The notes under the pieces are model-generated. The model saw only the letters and a program-made list of their open reading frames with translations, searched no databases and was not told the DNA's origin. DNA of 64,000 nt. Source: Desulfonauticus submarinus (GTDB taxonomy: Bacteria > Desulfobacterota > Desulfovibrionia > Desulfovibrionales > Desulfonatronovibrionaceae). Shown here piece after piece: positions 57,360 to 64,000 of the stretch (positions are counted from its first letter, which is position 1; each line of letters begins with the position of its first letter). The stretch covers positions 423,318-487,317 of the forward strand of contig NZ_FNIN01000001.1 in the NCBI RefSeq assembly GCF_900104045.1, read 5' to 3'. Position numbers and translations under genes: made by a program.

Positions 57360-58403
57360 TTACAAAATCTCCTCTATACGCTTTAAATTATCTTTATTGC
57401 CAACTACAATTAATGTATCTCCAGCAGAAATAACAGTTTTGGGACCAGGATTAAAAATCATTTTTCCGTCTGCCTTTTTTATTGCAATAATAATTAAATT
57501 ATAACGAGGTCTAATTTCAGAATTAATCAAGTCCTTACCAACTAAAATGGAATTATCACTAATCACAAGTTCTTCCATTTGAAGATCTAAATGTTTTTCT
57601 AACAATGCTAATTCTAAAAAATCAGTAACTGTAGGTCTTAATACAACTTGCGCCATTCTTTTACCACCAATTACATATGGAGTAAGCACCCTATCAGCAC
57701 CTGCAAACTCTAATTTTTGAATAGAATTCTCATGCTCAGCTCTAGCTATAATATTTAACTTAGGCACAAGTTGTCTTGCAGTAAGAGTGACATAAACATT
57801 TTGAGCTTCTTTACTTAAAGTAGTAATTAAGGCTTTTGCTTTTTTTAAATTAGCAGAAAGTAAAACTTGATCTGAAGTAGCATCTCCATGAATATATAAA
57901 ATTCCTTCCATTTGTAATTCTTGAATAACCTGTTCATCTTGTTCTACAATTACTACAGGTAAACCTTCCTTTAAAATTTCTTTAGCTACTACAGAACCAA
58001 TTCTACCATATCCACAAATAATAAAATGACCTTCTAATTTCTGAATAATTTTCTGCATTTTTCTCCTTCCAAGTAAATCTTGTAAATGTCCTTCCACTAA
58101 AAGTTGTGTAAAAGCTCCCATTAAAAATGCAAAATTACCTACACCCATAAAAATAAGAACAGAAGTTAACATCCTCGCCTTATGACTAAGTGGATGTACT
58201 TCCATAAAACCTACTGTGGAAAGAGTAATAATTACTTGATAAATACTTTCTCCTATTTCCCAGCCTTCTATATGCCAATAAATAAAAATACCAAAACAAA
58301 ATACAAAACATAAACTAATAGTGCCTAAGGCTAGGGGAAAAAAATGGCCATATTTTACTTTCCAACGTAAATAACGGTTATTAAAAAATATTCTTTGATT
58401 CAT
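57360..58403 (-). CDS. Two-TM potassium channel with RCK (TrkA-N/TrkA-C) domains
   Basis: A 347-residue channel. TM1 is at about 22-44, then the pore helix and selectivity filter TLSTVGFMEV (residues 60-69), then TM2 (about 80-100). The cytoplasmic RCK_N Rossmann domain (about 126-240, HFIICGYGRIGSVVAKEIL) and RCK_C ligand-binding domain (about 260-345) follow. The filter deviates from TVGYG: F66 replaces Tyr and M67 replaces the second glycine. Selectivity may therefore be relaxed or altered (inference). Located between proA and ligA. Confidence 0.88.
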   Translation of the reverse strand: MNQRIFFNNRYLRWKVKYGHFFPLALGTISLCFVFCFGIFIYWHIEGWEIGESIYQVIITLSTVGFMEVHPLSHKARMLTSVLIFMGVGNFAFLMGAFTQLLVEGHLQDLLGRRKMQKIIQKLEGHFIICGYGRIGSVVAKEILKEGLPVVIVEQDEQVIQELQMEGILYIHGDATSDQVLLSANLKKAKALITTLSKEAQNVYVTLTARQLVPKLNIIARAEHENSIQKLEFAGADRVLTPYVIGGKRMAQVVLRPTVTDFLELALLEKHLDLQMEELVISDNSILVGKDLINSEIRPRYNLIIIAIKKADGKMIFNPGPKTVISAGDTLIVVGNKDNLKRIEEIL

Positions 58404-58444
58404 ATTTATTTCTTAATTATAAAAATAAAAAGTTAGATAAATTT

Positions 58445-59701
58445 TTATGTTCTTATTTGACCTTCTCCTAAAACAACAAATTTTGTTGTAGTAAGTTCTT
58501 TTATTCCCATTGGACCATATGCATGCAGCTTAGATGTAGAAATACCAATCTCTGCACCTAACCCAAATTCACCACCATCATTAAAACGAGTAGACGCATT
58601 AACAAAAACAGCAGAAGCATCAACCTCTTTTAAAAAACGCATAGCTCTAAAGTAATCTTTAGTTAAAATTGCTTCAGAATGATTAGATCCATATTTTTCT
58701 ATATGTTTAAACGCCTCTTGCATAGAAGATACTATTTTTACAGCCAAATCAAGAGAAAGATATTCTTTTCCCCAATCTTCTTCTGTTGCAAGCTCACTTT
58801 TTTGGAAAATATTTTTACTTTTGGGACAAGCATGAAATATAACTCCTGCTTTTCCCAATTTTTCTTCTACCTTAGGCAAAAAAATCTCTGCAATATCTTT
58901 ATGCACCAAAAGGCATTCCATTGCATTACATACCCCTGGACGTTGAACCTTGGCATTATAAACTATATCTAAAGACATATCTAAATCTGCATACTTATCT
59001 ACATAAATATGGCATACCCCTTTATAATGCTTTAAAACAGGCATTTTTGCCTTTTTTACAACAGCACGAATCAATCCTTCTCCTCCGCGCGGAATAACTA
59101 CATCTATAAACTCCTCTAATTCCAATAAATAATTAACAGCCTCCCTATCTGTTGTAGGTAAAGAAATAACACCATCTTCAGGTAAACCTGCCTTTTTTAA
59201 AGATTGTGCGATTAAAAAGCAAAGTATCTGATTAGAATAAAATGCTTCAGAACCTCCTCTCAAAATTACTGCATTACCTGCTTTTAAACACAAAATTGCA
59301 GCATCAATTGTAACATTTGGCCTAGATTCGTAAATTATAGCAATAACTCCTAAAGGAATACGCATTTTACCTACTCTAATACCACTAGGACGAACAACCA
59401 TATCTTCTATTTTTCCCACAGGATCATCAAAACCAGCTACCTCTTTGCAGGCCGTTGCCATATCAGATATTGTTTTTTCAGTGATTCTAAGGCGTTCTAT
59501 ACGAGCAGCATCTAAACCATTTTTCTCTGCCATCTCTAAGTCTTTTCTATTCGCATCAAAAATATCTTGTTTTTTGGTTTCTAACATCTTTGCAAGTAAA
59601 AAAAGTGCCTCATTCTTCTGACTACTACTAATCTTTGCCAATTCTCTGGACGCGTTTTTACTTCTTTCTCCTATTTCTCTTATAACACCTTGTAACTCCA
59701 T
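58445..59701 (-). CDS. proA: Gamma-glutamyl phosphate reductase
   Basis: A 418-residue aldehyde-dehydrogenase-like enzyme of proline synthesis. Visible are RIPLGVIAIIYESRPNVTIDAAILCLKAGNAVILRGGSEA, the catalytic cysteine in QRPGVCNAMECLLVHK and the C-terminal FNDGGEFGLGAEIGISTSKLHAYGPMG. Complete. proC is also in the window (22858) but proB is not. It follows the MFS gene by 25 bp. Confidence 0.95.
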   Translation of the reverse strand: MELQGVIREIGERSKNASRELAKISSSQKNEALFLLAKMLETKKQDIFDANRKDLEMAEKNGLDAARIERLRITEKTISDMATACKEVAGFDDPVGKIEDMVVRPSGIRVGKMRIPLGVIAIIYESRPNVTIDAAILCLKAGNAVILRGGSEAFYSNQILCFLIAQSLKKAGLPEDGVISLPTTDREAVNYLLELEEFIDVVIPRGGEGLIRAVVKKAKMPVLKHYKGVCHIYVDKYADLDMSLDIVYNAKVQRPGVCNAMECLLVHKDIAEIFLPKVEEKLGKAGVIFHACPKSKNIFQKSELATEEDWGKEYLSLDLAVKIVSSMQEAFKHIEKYGSNHSEAILTKDYFRAMRFLKEVDASAVFVNASTRFNDGGEFGLGAEIGISTSKLHAYGPMGIKELTTTKFVVLGEGQIRT

Positions 59702-59726
59702 CTCTCCCCTCCCCTTTTAAAACTTT

Positions 59727-60857
59727 TTATTGTTTAACCCTAATAAGTTGTACAAAACAAAGCGAAATAAAACTTAAAACAGCTCCTCCAATAAAAGGAA
59801 TTTTATAGTCATACATCCATAACATGCCCCCCAAAGCAGGTATAATAACAGCTACAATATGGTTAATAGTAAACCCTACGGCCATACTAGGAGCAATATC
59901 TTTAGGATCTGCGATCTTTTGAAAAAAAGATCTAATTGCTATAGCAAAATTAAAGAAAATATGATCTAAAATATACATTCCGCCTATTATCCATTTGTTA
60001 TTAGAAAAAGCATAAACACAAAAAATAAAAATCAAAGAAAAATATTCTAAACTAAGTATTTTTCTTTCGCCAAACTTATTAATAGCCTTTCCAAGTAAAG
60101 GACTTACATAATAATTAATAATGTTATTTATCACAAAAAGTACAGATATTTCAAATATAGAGTAGTGAAATTTTTTAACTAAAAGAAAAACAGCAAAAGC
60201 TATAAAAATTTGGCGTCTAGCTCCAGCCAACAAAGTAAGGACATAAAAAAGCCAATACTTTGAGCGCAAAATCATTTTCTTGTGCTGAGGTGGCAAATTT
60301 TTATCAGAAGGATCTTGTAAAATTGCCCAAACTCCACCTACTATGGTTAACATGCCTAAAACTAAAAAAATTTGCTTATAATTTAACCAAAAGGCTAATA
60401 AAAATACAAAACCACCTGTAATAATGTTTACTAAAGAAGATATACCTTTTAGCCTGCCCATAACCAGAGGTGCTTGTTTTAAGTCAAAATACTGTAAAGT
60501 TAAAGATTGATTTAAAGTCTCATAATAATGAAAACCAAAAGACATCAAAATAGTACAAAAAATCAATCCATAAAAAGAAGGAAAAAATCCTGTTAAAGAT
60601 ATACCTACTCCCAAAACAATAACAGACAATGCTGCCAATTTGTGCTCTTTAAAAATAAACAACAAATAAATTACTAGTAAAGCTAAAAAACCAGGAACCT
60701 CTCTTACAGACTGTAATATTCCCATTTGTTGTCCATTTATTTGCACAATCTCTACTGCAAAATTATTTAATAATGTTCTCCATCCTTGAAATCCAAGTGT
60801 AGTAACCACAGTTAATACAAATAAAAACACATACATTTTACGCTGAGAATCTGACAT
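59727..60857 (-). CDS. MFS transporter, unknown substrate
   Basis: A 376-residue membrane protein with about 11-12 hydrophobic segments, the middle basic cytoplasmic loop (PSDKNLPPQHKKMILRSKYW, about residues 185-205) and paired halves, typical of the major facilitator superfamily. The opening motif GFQGWRTLLNNFAVEIVQINGQQMGILQS fits the MFS_1 group. No substrate can be inferred. It lies downstream of two drug/metabolite-type transporters on the same strand, separated by an 87-bp gap. Confidence 0.82.
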   Translation of the reverse strand: MSDSQRKMYVFLFVLTVVTTLGFQGWRTLLNNFAVEIVQINGQQMGILQSVREVPGFLALLVIYLLFIFKEHKLAALSVIVLGVGISLTGFFPSFYGLIFCTILMSFGFHYYETLNQSLTLQYFDLKQAPLVMGRLKGISSLVNIITGGFVFLLAFWLNYKQIFLVLGMLTIVGGVWAILQDPSDKNLPPQHKKMILRSKYWLFYVLTLLAGARRQIFIAFAVFLLVKKFHYSIFEISVLFVINNIINYYVSPLLGKAINKFGERKILSLEYFSLIFIFCVYAFSNNKWIIGGMYILDHIFFNFAIAIRSFFQKIADPKDIAPSMAVGFTINHIVAVIIPALGGMLWMYDYKIPFIGGAVLSFISLCFVQLIRVKQ

Positions 60858-60944
60858 TTATTACTCCAAAAATAATATTTTTTATTATTTTTAAGACTAG
60901 ATAAACTTAAAACATAATTTAGCTCATAATTTATAAGCAAGCCA

Positions 60945-61394
60945 TTAAAAACGATGAACTAAATAAATACCTACAAATATAAATATTATACCAAGTAATC
61001 TAAAGATACTAATAGGATGCACAGGAAATCCAAGTAATCCAAAATGGTCATATATCAAAGAAGCCATGACTTGGCCTGCCAAAACTAAGGCCATGAGAGT
61101 AATAGCGCCAACTTTTGGAGCTAAAATTACTGAAACCAATACAAAAAATGCCCCAAGTAAACCACCTGTCCAAGCCCACCAAGGCACACTTTTTATTTCT
61201 AGTATATTAGGTAAAGGAATTCTCAAAATCAAAATCAAAAAAATAAGGGCACAACTTCCCACCAAAAAAGATACAGCAGAGGCTAAGATAGGATGTCCAA
61301 TCTTTGAGTCCAAAACACTATTTATCCCAGGTTGAGCAGCACCCAAAAAACCAGCTAAAATTCCTAAAATAAAATAAACCAACGTAGCTTTCAT
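60945..61394 (-). CDS. DMT-superfamily transporter, YdcZ-like (DUF606)
   Basis: A 149-residue membrane protein with four to five helices and the DUF606 motif GFLGAAQPGINSVLDSKIGHPILASAVSFLVG near the N-terminus, followed by SVPWWAWTGGLLGAFFVL. Single half-size members of the DMT superfamily work as dimers. It begins 3 bp after the EamA gene, so the pair is co-transcribed. Substrate unknown. Confidence 0.85.
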   Translation of the reverse strand: MKATLVYFILGILAGFLGAAQPGINSVLDSKIGHPILASAVSFLVGSCALIFLILILRIPLPNILEIKSVPWWAWTGGLLGAFFVLVSVILAPKVGAITLMALVLAGQVMASLIYDHFGLLGFPVHPISIFRLLGIIFIFVGIYLVHRF

Positions 61395-61397
61395 GAT

Positions 61398-62285
61398 CTA
61401 AACTTTTTTTAAAAATCTTAAAAAATTTTGGCTATAAATTATCCCTAACACAACCAAACCTATTCCTATTATTTGCACACTATTCAATTTCTCATCCAAC
61501 AAAAACCAACTCAAACCAATAGAAAAAACAGGTATTAAATTTGTAAAGGCAGAAGCTTTACTTGCTTCTAATCTACTTAAGCTAAAATTATATAAAGAAT
61601 AAGCCAAAAAAGTAACCATAAAACCCAAATAAACAATGGAAACCACAGGCCAAAACTTTAGTTCAAGACTATTTATATCCCCAAACAATAACATAAAGGG
61701 CAGAAAAAATACTGCTCCAATAAATGCTTGAGCAAAAGCAAGAAAAAAAGGATGAAAAGTTGCGCTTAAGTACCTAGCTAAAATAATATAACCAGATGCA
61801 GTTATCATTGCTATAAATTCTAATAAATTACCTAAAAAAGGACTAGGACTATGCATATTAACATCACTTGCCATGGTCAGTAATACAACTCCTGATATAG
61901 CTAATAAAAAACCAAAAATTGTATTGAAATTAACTTTTTCTTTTAAAGTAAAACAAGCTAAAATTGCAACCATCAAAGGTAATGTAGAAACAATAAGAGA
62001 TGCCTGCCCAGCAGAAGTGTATTTTAAAGCAAATCCTTCAAATAAAAAATAGAGACATGGTTCAAAAAAACACATTAAAAGTATAAGCTTAACCTGTTTA
62101 ATAGATAAAGAAGTGGGTTTAATTCTAGACCATATAAAGATAAAAACAACACAGGCAATAAACATTCTAAAAAAAATAACTACAAAAGGAGAGTAAAAAT
62201 TTACTGCTACTTTTAAGGCAACAAAAGAACTCCCCCATAAAAAAGTAGCACCAATCAGGCTTAAATATGCCCAAATAATTTTCAT
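61398..62285 (-). CDS. EamA-family (DMT) permease
   Basis: A 295-residue, ten-helix membrane protein with two EamA repeats. The first starts LIGATFLWGSSFVALKVAV and the second near YIILARYLSATFHPFF...FMVTFLAYSLYNFSLSRLEASKASAFTNLIPVFSIGLSWFLL. It exports or imports small metabolites; the substrate is unknown. AAGGAGG lies just upstream of ATG 62285. It heads the three-transporter string. Confidence 0.88.
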   Translation of the reverse strand: MKIIWAYLSLIGATFLWGSSFVALKVAVNFYSPFVVIFFRMFIACVVFIFIWSRIKPTSLSIKQVKLILLMCFFEPCLYFLFEGFALKYTSAGQASLIVSTLPLMVAILACFTLKEKVNFNTIFGFLLAISGVVLLTMASDVNMHSPSPFLGNLLEFIAMITASGYIILARYLSATFHPFFLAFAQAFIGAVFFLPFMLLFGDINSLELKFWPVVSIVYLGFMVTFLAYSLYNFSLSRLEASKASAFTNLIPVFSIGLSWFLLDEKLNSVQIIGIGLVVLGIIYSQNFLRFLKKV

Positions 62286-62437
62286 AAAAAAACCTCCTTA
62301 AAATAAATATCAATGAAGAAAAATAGAGGCAAGTAAAATAATTCTTTTAGAAAATTAACTATATGTGGAATTTAAAATAAGAGGATAACAAAAAGATGTA
62401 TCCTACGGTCAAAACCATAAAACATTAGTAAAAAAAG

Positions 62438-62464
62438 TTGCCAAAAACAAAAAAAATCTATAGA
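62438..62464 (+). promoter_or_regulatory. Possible promoter for tRNA-Arg
   Basis: TTGCCA (62438-62443) and TATAGA (62459-62464), 15-nt spacer, lie 13 bp before the tRNA start. The spacer is short, so confidence is low. Confidence 0.35.
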
Positions 62465-62477
62465 ACCAACTCGCTTT

Positions 62478-62555
62478 GCCCCCGTAGCTCAGGCGGATAG
62501 AGCACGGGATTCCTAATCCCGGTTAGCCCAGGTTCGAGTCCTGGCGGGGGCACCA
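62478..62555 (+). tRNA. tRNA-Arg (anticodon CCT)
   Basis: A 78-nt cloverleaf. Acceptor GCCCCCG pairs with CGGGGGC. D-arm GCTC...GAGC. The anticodon arm CGGGA-TTCCTAA-TCCCG gives CCT. T-arm CCAGG-TTCGAGT-CCTGG; discriminator A, then encoded CCA (62553-62555). It lies about 350 bp before the cassette array. Confidence 0.95.
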
Positions 62556-62907
62556 GAAATATATATTTGATATAGAATTGCAAATTTCTTTATTTCTCCT
62601 ATCTTCCCTCTCCTCGCAGAAATTCTCAAAAAAATAAATTATTTTTCTTTAATTAACTATTAAACAAAAACAACTTTCGCTCTTTAATCATAAAATTATA
62701 GATACAAACACATATTGTAATATCCTATATTTTAGGATTTAAATATTATCAACTAATATAATCGTATACAAAATAACTAACACCTAAAACTTTCTCCTTT
62801 CCCTTAAAACCAACCTGTTTACCAAGATATTGACAAATATTATTGACAATAAAAATAAAGTAAGTAGAAAATAATTGGCGGAGATTAAAGATAATAAATA
62901 TGAATAT
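62556..62907. other. Gene-free AT-rich region between tRNA-Arg and cassette 1
   Basis: 352 bp without a credible gene on either strand. It is very AT-rich, with a small hairpin (ATCCTA/TAGGAT at 62722-62738). Two TTGACA hexamers (62830-62835 and 62843-62848) could be -35 boxes for the cassettes, but only weak -10 matches (e.g. TAGAAA 62865-62870) follow. In a standard integron the attI site and a divergent intI would sit here; no integrase-like frame is seen. No second copy of the tRNA 3' end was found in the window. Confidence 0.6.
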
Positions 62908-63402
62908 GTTATGTTTTAGTAGGGTATAATAATTATGAACGTAACGATACTAACGGCGATTATAGGTGTCGTTGCAGGTGCAATAGGATGGTGGATTACA
63001 ACATTTTGGATGCAACCTATTTTGAGATATAGAAATATTAAGTATAAAATATTAATGAATTTTATTTACTACGCACAGGTTATAAATGCTGATGAATTAA
63101 ACAGTGATATGAAAAATCTTTATCGAGAAAGAGTTCTTGCCAATAGACAAACTTCTTCTGAATTAGCAGCAGCTATAGAGCAATTACCAGGTTGGTATAA
63201 GAAATGGTTAAGAATAAAGGGATATGATCCCCAAAAAGCTGCAAAAAATCTTATCGGTTTTTCGAATACCAAAGAATATGATCAATCAAACAGACTCGAA
63301 GGTTTAATTAGGAAGCAACTTGGATTACCACCAAAAACATAACAAATTGCTCCACCTGACCGCTATTCCGCTGCGCTCCATAGCGGCAGGTGAGCTTGGA
63401 CG
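62908..63402 (+). mobile_element. Integron gene cassette 1 (about 494 bp)
   Basis: The cassette runs from GTTATGT (62908-62914) to the recombination point in attC GTTAGAT (63402). The attC R'' box ACATAAC (63337-63343) is the exact reverse complement of GTTATGT at the cassette start, as required for a circular cassette intermediate. It carries one gene in the array orientation with 27 bp between the cassette start and its ATG. This left-hand GTT is the left edge of the array in the window. Confidence 0.82.
62935..63342 (+). CDS. Cassette-encoded small membrane protein, unknown function
   Basis: A 135-residue protein. One N-terminal transmembrane helix (about 4-27, TAIIGVVAGAIGWWITTFWM) is followed by a soluble helical part, with a motif PILRYRNIKYKIL directly after the helix and a C-terminal GYDPQKAAKNLIGFSNTKEY and EGLIRKQLGLP. 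This layout resembles a family of uncharacterised one-pass proteins that I recall as frequent in gene cassettes and other mobile DNA; that link is from memory. The stop codon TAA lies within the R'' box of attC1. No obvious ribosome site precedes ATG 62935. A TATAAT at 62925 sits too close to be its promoter. Confidence 0.7.
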   Translation: MNVTILTAIIGVVAGAIGWWITTFWMQPILRYRNIKYKILMNFIYYAQVINADELNSDMKNLYRERVLANRQTSSELAAAIEQLPGWYKKWLRIKGYDPQKAAKNLIGFSNTKEYDQSNRLEGLIRKQLGLPPKT

Positions 63403-63408
63403 TTAGAT
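63337..63408 (+). other. attC recombination site 1
   Basis: 72 bp from R'' ACATAAC to R' GTTAGAT (GTTRRRY). Between them are imperfect inverted repeats: GCTC-C-ACCTG-A-CCGCTAT (63349-63365) pairs with ATAGCGG-CAGGT-GAGC (63380-63395), leaving one C and one A unpaired on the top strand, hence G and T on the bottom strand. This is the hallmark of integron attC folded-strand sites. The loop is about 14 nt. It is a GC-rich island in AT-rich DNA. Confidence 0.88.
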
Positions 63409-63431
63409 TAATAAAAAGGAGAAAACAAAAA

Positions 63432-63632
63432 ATGGAAGTAGAACTTCGAGATGAAGAAAAATTATTAGAAAAAATACGAGAACTACCATTGATATATAAA
63501 AAAGAACTAATGGATTTTATAGAATATTTGCAATTAAAAGCTCAAAGAAAAGAAACCCTATATTTAAGTGAGCAATCTCTATCAAAAGATTGGCTTCTTC
63601 CAGAGGAAGATGAAGCATGGAAAAATTTATAA
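63432..63632 (+). CDS. Antitoxin of a MazF/PemK-type pair (DUF2281-like)
   Basis: A 66-residue acidic protein starting MEVELRDEEKLLEKIRELPL. The C-terminus contains SEQSLSKDWLLPEEDEAWKNL in adjoining parts, a motif common in DUF2281/VapB-like antitoxins. ATG 63432 is chosen because AAGGAG (63416-63421) lies 10 nt upstream; an in-frame GTG at 63390 would start inside attC1. It overlaps the toxin by 16 bp, which fits translational coupling with antitoxin first. Its likely role is to neutralise the toxin and autorepress. Confidence 0.78.
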   Translation: MEVELRDEEKLLEKIRELPLIYKKELMDFIEYLQLKAQRKETLYLSEQSLSKDWLLPEEDEAWKNL

Positions 63633-63946
63633 AAGGAGATGTAGTGGTTATTCCTTTTCCTTTTTCTGATTTAAGCGGAAGCAAAAGAAGACCAGCATTA
63701 ATAATTTCAAATTTAGAAGGATATGATTTAATTTTGTGTCAAATAACAAGTAAAAATATAAAAGATAAGTATGCAATAGACCTAAAAGATGATGACTTTG
63801 CAGCAGGAGGCTTAAGACAAGAAAGTAATATAAGACCTAATAAAATATTTACAGCAGATAAAGATATAATTTTATATAAAATAGGTAGTTTGAAAATTCA
63901 TAAGCTGCAAGAAGTAATAAATAGAATTATAGAAATAATAAAGTAA
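63617..63946 (+). CDS. MazF/PemK-family endoribonuclease toxin
   Basis: A 109-residue toxin. The N-terminal KGDVVVIPFPFSDLSGSKRRPALIIS has the PemK-fold signature with the conserved basic residues, and LILCQITSKN and GGLRQESNIRPNKIFTADK continue the family pattern (RPxKIFTxD). PemK/MazF proteins cleave mRNA at short sites. Its stop codon lies on the R'' box of attC2. A ribosome site is embedded in the antitoxin gene. Sequence specificity cannot be told. Confidence 0.85.
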   Translation: MEKFIKGDVVVIPFPFSDLSGSKRRPALIISNLEGYDLILCQITSKNIKDKYAIDLKDDDFAAGGLRQESNIRPNKIFTADKDIILYKIGSLKIHKLQEVINRIIEIIK

Positions 63947-64000
63947 TCTAACAAGGCGGTCCAGCGGACTCGCTACTCGCTCGCCGCTGACCTTAGCGTT
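63946..64000 (+). other. attC recombination site 2 (truncated by window end)
   Basis: R'' ATCTAAC (63946-63952). The inner repeats are GGTC-C-AGCGG-A (63958-63969) and CCGCTGACC (63983-63991), so again one C and one A stay unpaired on the top strand, with a 5-bp spacing identical to attC1. The R' GTT is at 63998-64000; the RRRY bases lie beyond the window. Confidence 0.85.

Larger units (their letters stand above)
63402..63998 (+). mobile_element. Integron gene cassette 2 with toxin-antitoxin pair (about 596 bp)
   Basis: The cassette starts with GTTAGAT (63402-63408) and its attC R'' box is ATCTAAC (63946-63952), a perfect reverse complement. The next GTT core is at 63998-64000, the last bases of the window. 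It carries two overlapping genes and little else. Toxin-antitoxin cassettes are typical of large sedentary chromosomal integrons, where they are thought to stabilise the array. Confidence 0.85.

Noticed and set aside
62304..62332. TTGCCT-N17-TATTTA on the minus strand as promoter of the EamA gene
   Set aside because: The predicted start point would fall inside the ribosome site, so translation would be poor.
62556..62907. Search for an integrase gene or attI next to the cassettes
   Set aside because: Both strands are full of stops; no tyrosine-recombinase motif or second GTTRRRY-type site with flanking repeats was found.
62843..62930. TTGACA and TATAAT boxes upstream of cassette 1 as a cassette promoter
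   Set aside because: TTGACA at 62843 has only weak -10 matches at the right spacing, and TATAAT at 62925 is 4 bp from the ATG with no -35.
63390..63431. GTG 63390 as antitoxin start
   Set aside because: It lies inside attC1 and would make the gene extend across the cassette boundary; ATG 63432 has a proper ribosome site.

Overview
The window looks like chromosome from a low-GC, Gram-negative, motile, anaerobic sulfate reducer of the Desulfovibrionales. The basis is the four-gene Tmc redox complex (type II cytochrome c3 plus an HdrD-like, a cytochrome b-like and a Trp-rich subunit), the csrA-fliW-flgL-flgK flagellar block of the Desulfovibrio type, an LptD, a LOS heptosyltransferase and strongly AT-rich codon use. 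A Desulfonauticus/Desulfothermus-like member of the Desulfohalobiaceae would fit, but that is inference.

Layout. 1-5029 (+): end of a PiT phosphate permease, its DUF47 partner, lptD and mutL, closed by a terminator shared with the opposing strand. 5084-13748 (-): ilvB-ilvN-ilvC, preceded by small housekeeping genes (DUF465, DUF167, DivIVA-like, YggT), a HAD phosphatase, an acyl-CoA ligase with an XRE-cupin regulator, and two unrecognised genes. 14011-17074 (+): a polar amino-acid ABC transporter. It runs into prmA, an endonuclease III relative, an EnvC-like activator, ctpA, a YibQ-type deacetylase, ndk, proC and a NERD-domain protein (to 24544). 24815-35586: flagellar genes, with a FlgM pair on + behind a good sigma-28 promoter, and csrA, fliW, flgL, flgK, flgN-like, a FlgJ/M23 fusion, flgI, flgH, flgA, flgG and flgF on - behind a probable sigma-54 promoter. 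35720-45851 (+): tRNA-Gly(CCC) with its own terminator, then rimP-nusA-ylxR-infB-ylxP-rbfA-nrnA-truB-rpsO-pnp and a zinc-ribbon gene, a translation/RNA operon. 45884-62285 (-): tmcD-C-B-A (opposite to the order I know for Desulfovibrio), a chemoreceptor, ispG, a heptosyltransferase, dapB, a coiled-coil nuclease-fold protein, ligA, a potassium channel, proA and three transporters. 62478-62555: tRNA-Arg(CCT).

The most notable region is the right end. From 62908 onward the sequence has the structure of an integron gene-cassette array. Two consecutive cassettes (494 and 596 bp) each start with a GTT core and end in an attC site. The R'' box of each attC is the exact reverse complement of the 7 bases at the start of the same cassette. 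Both attC hairpins have the same pair of unpaired bases (C and A on the top strand, hence G and T on the bottom strand) separated by 5 bp. Cassette 1 encodes a small one-pass membrane protein; cassette 2 encodes a DUF2281-like antitoxin and a MazF/PemK-like toxin. No integrase gene lies where it would be expected (left of cassette 1), so this is either an integrase-less attC cluster (CALIN) or the edge of an unusually organised integron. Cassette arrays in this kind of organism are little described.

All positions, motifs and spacings were read by eye from the sequence. Family names rest on recognised motifs and gene order; no search was run.
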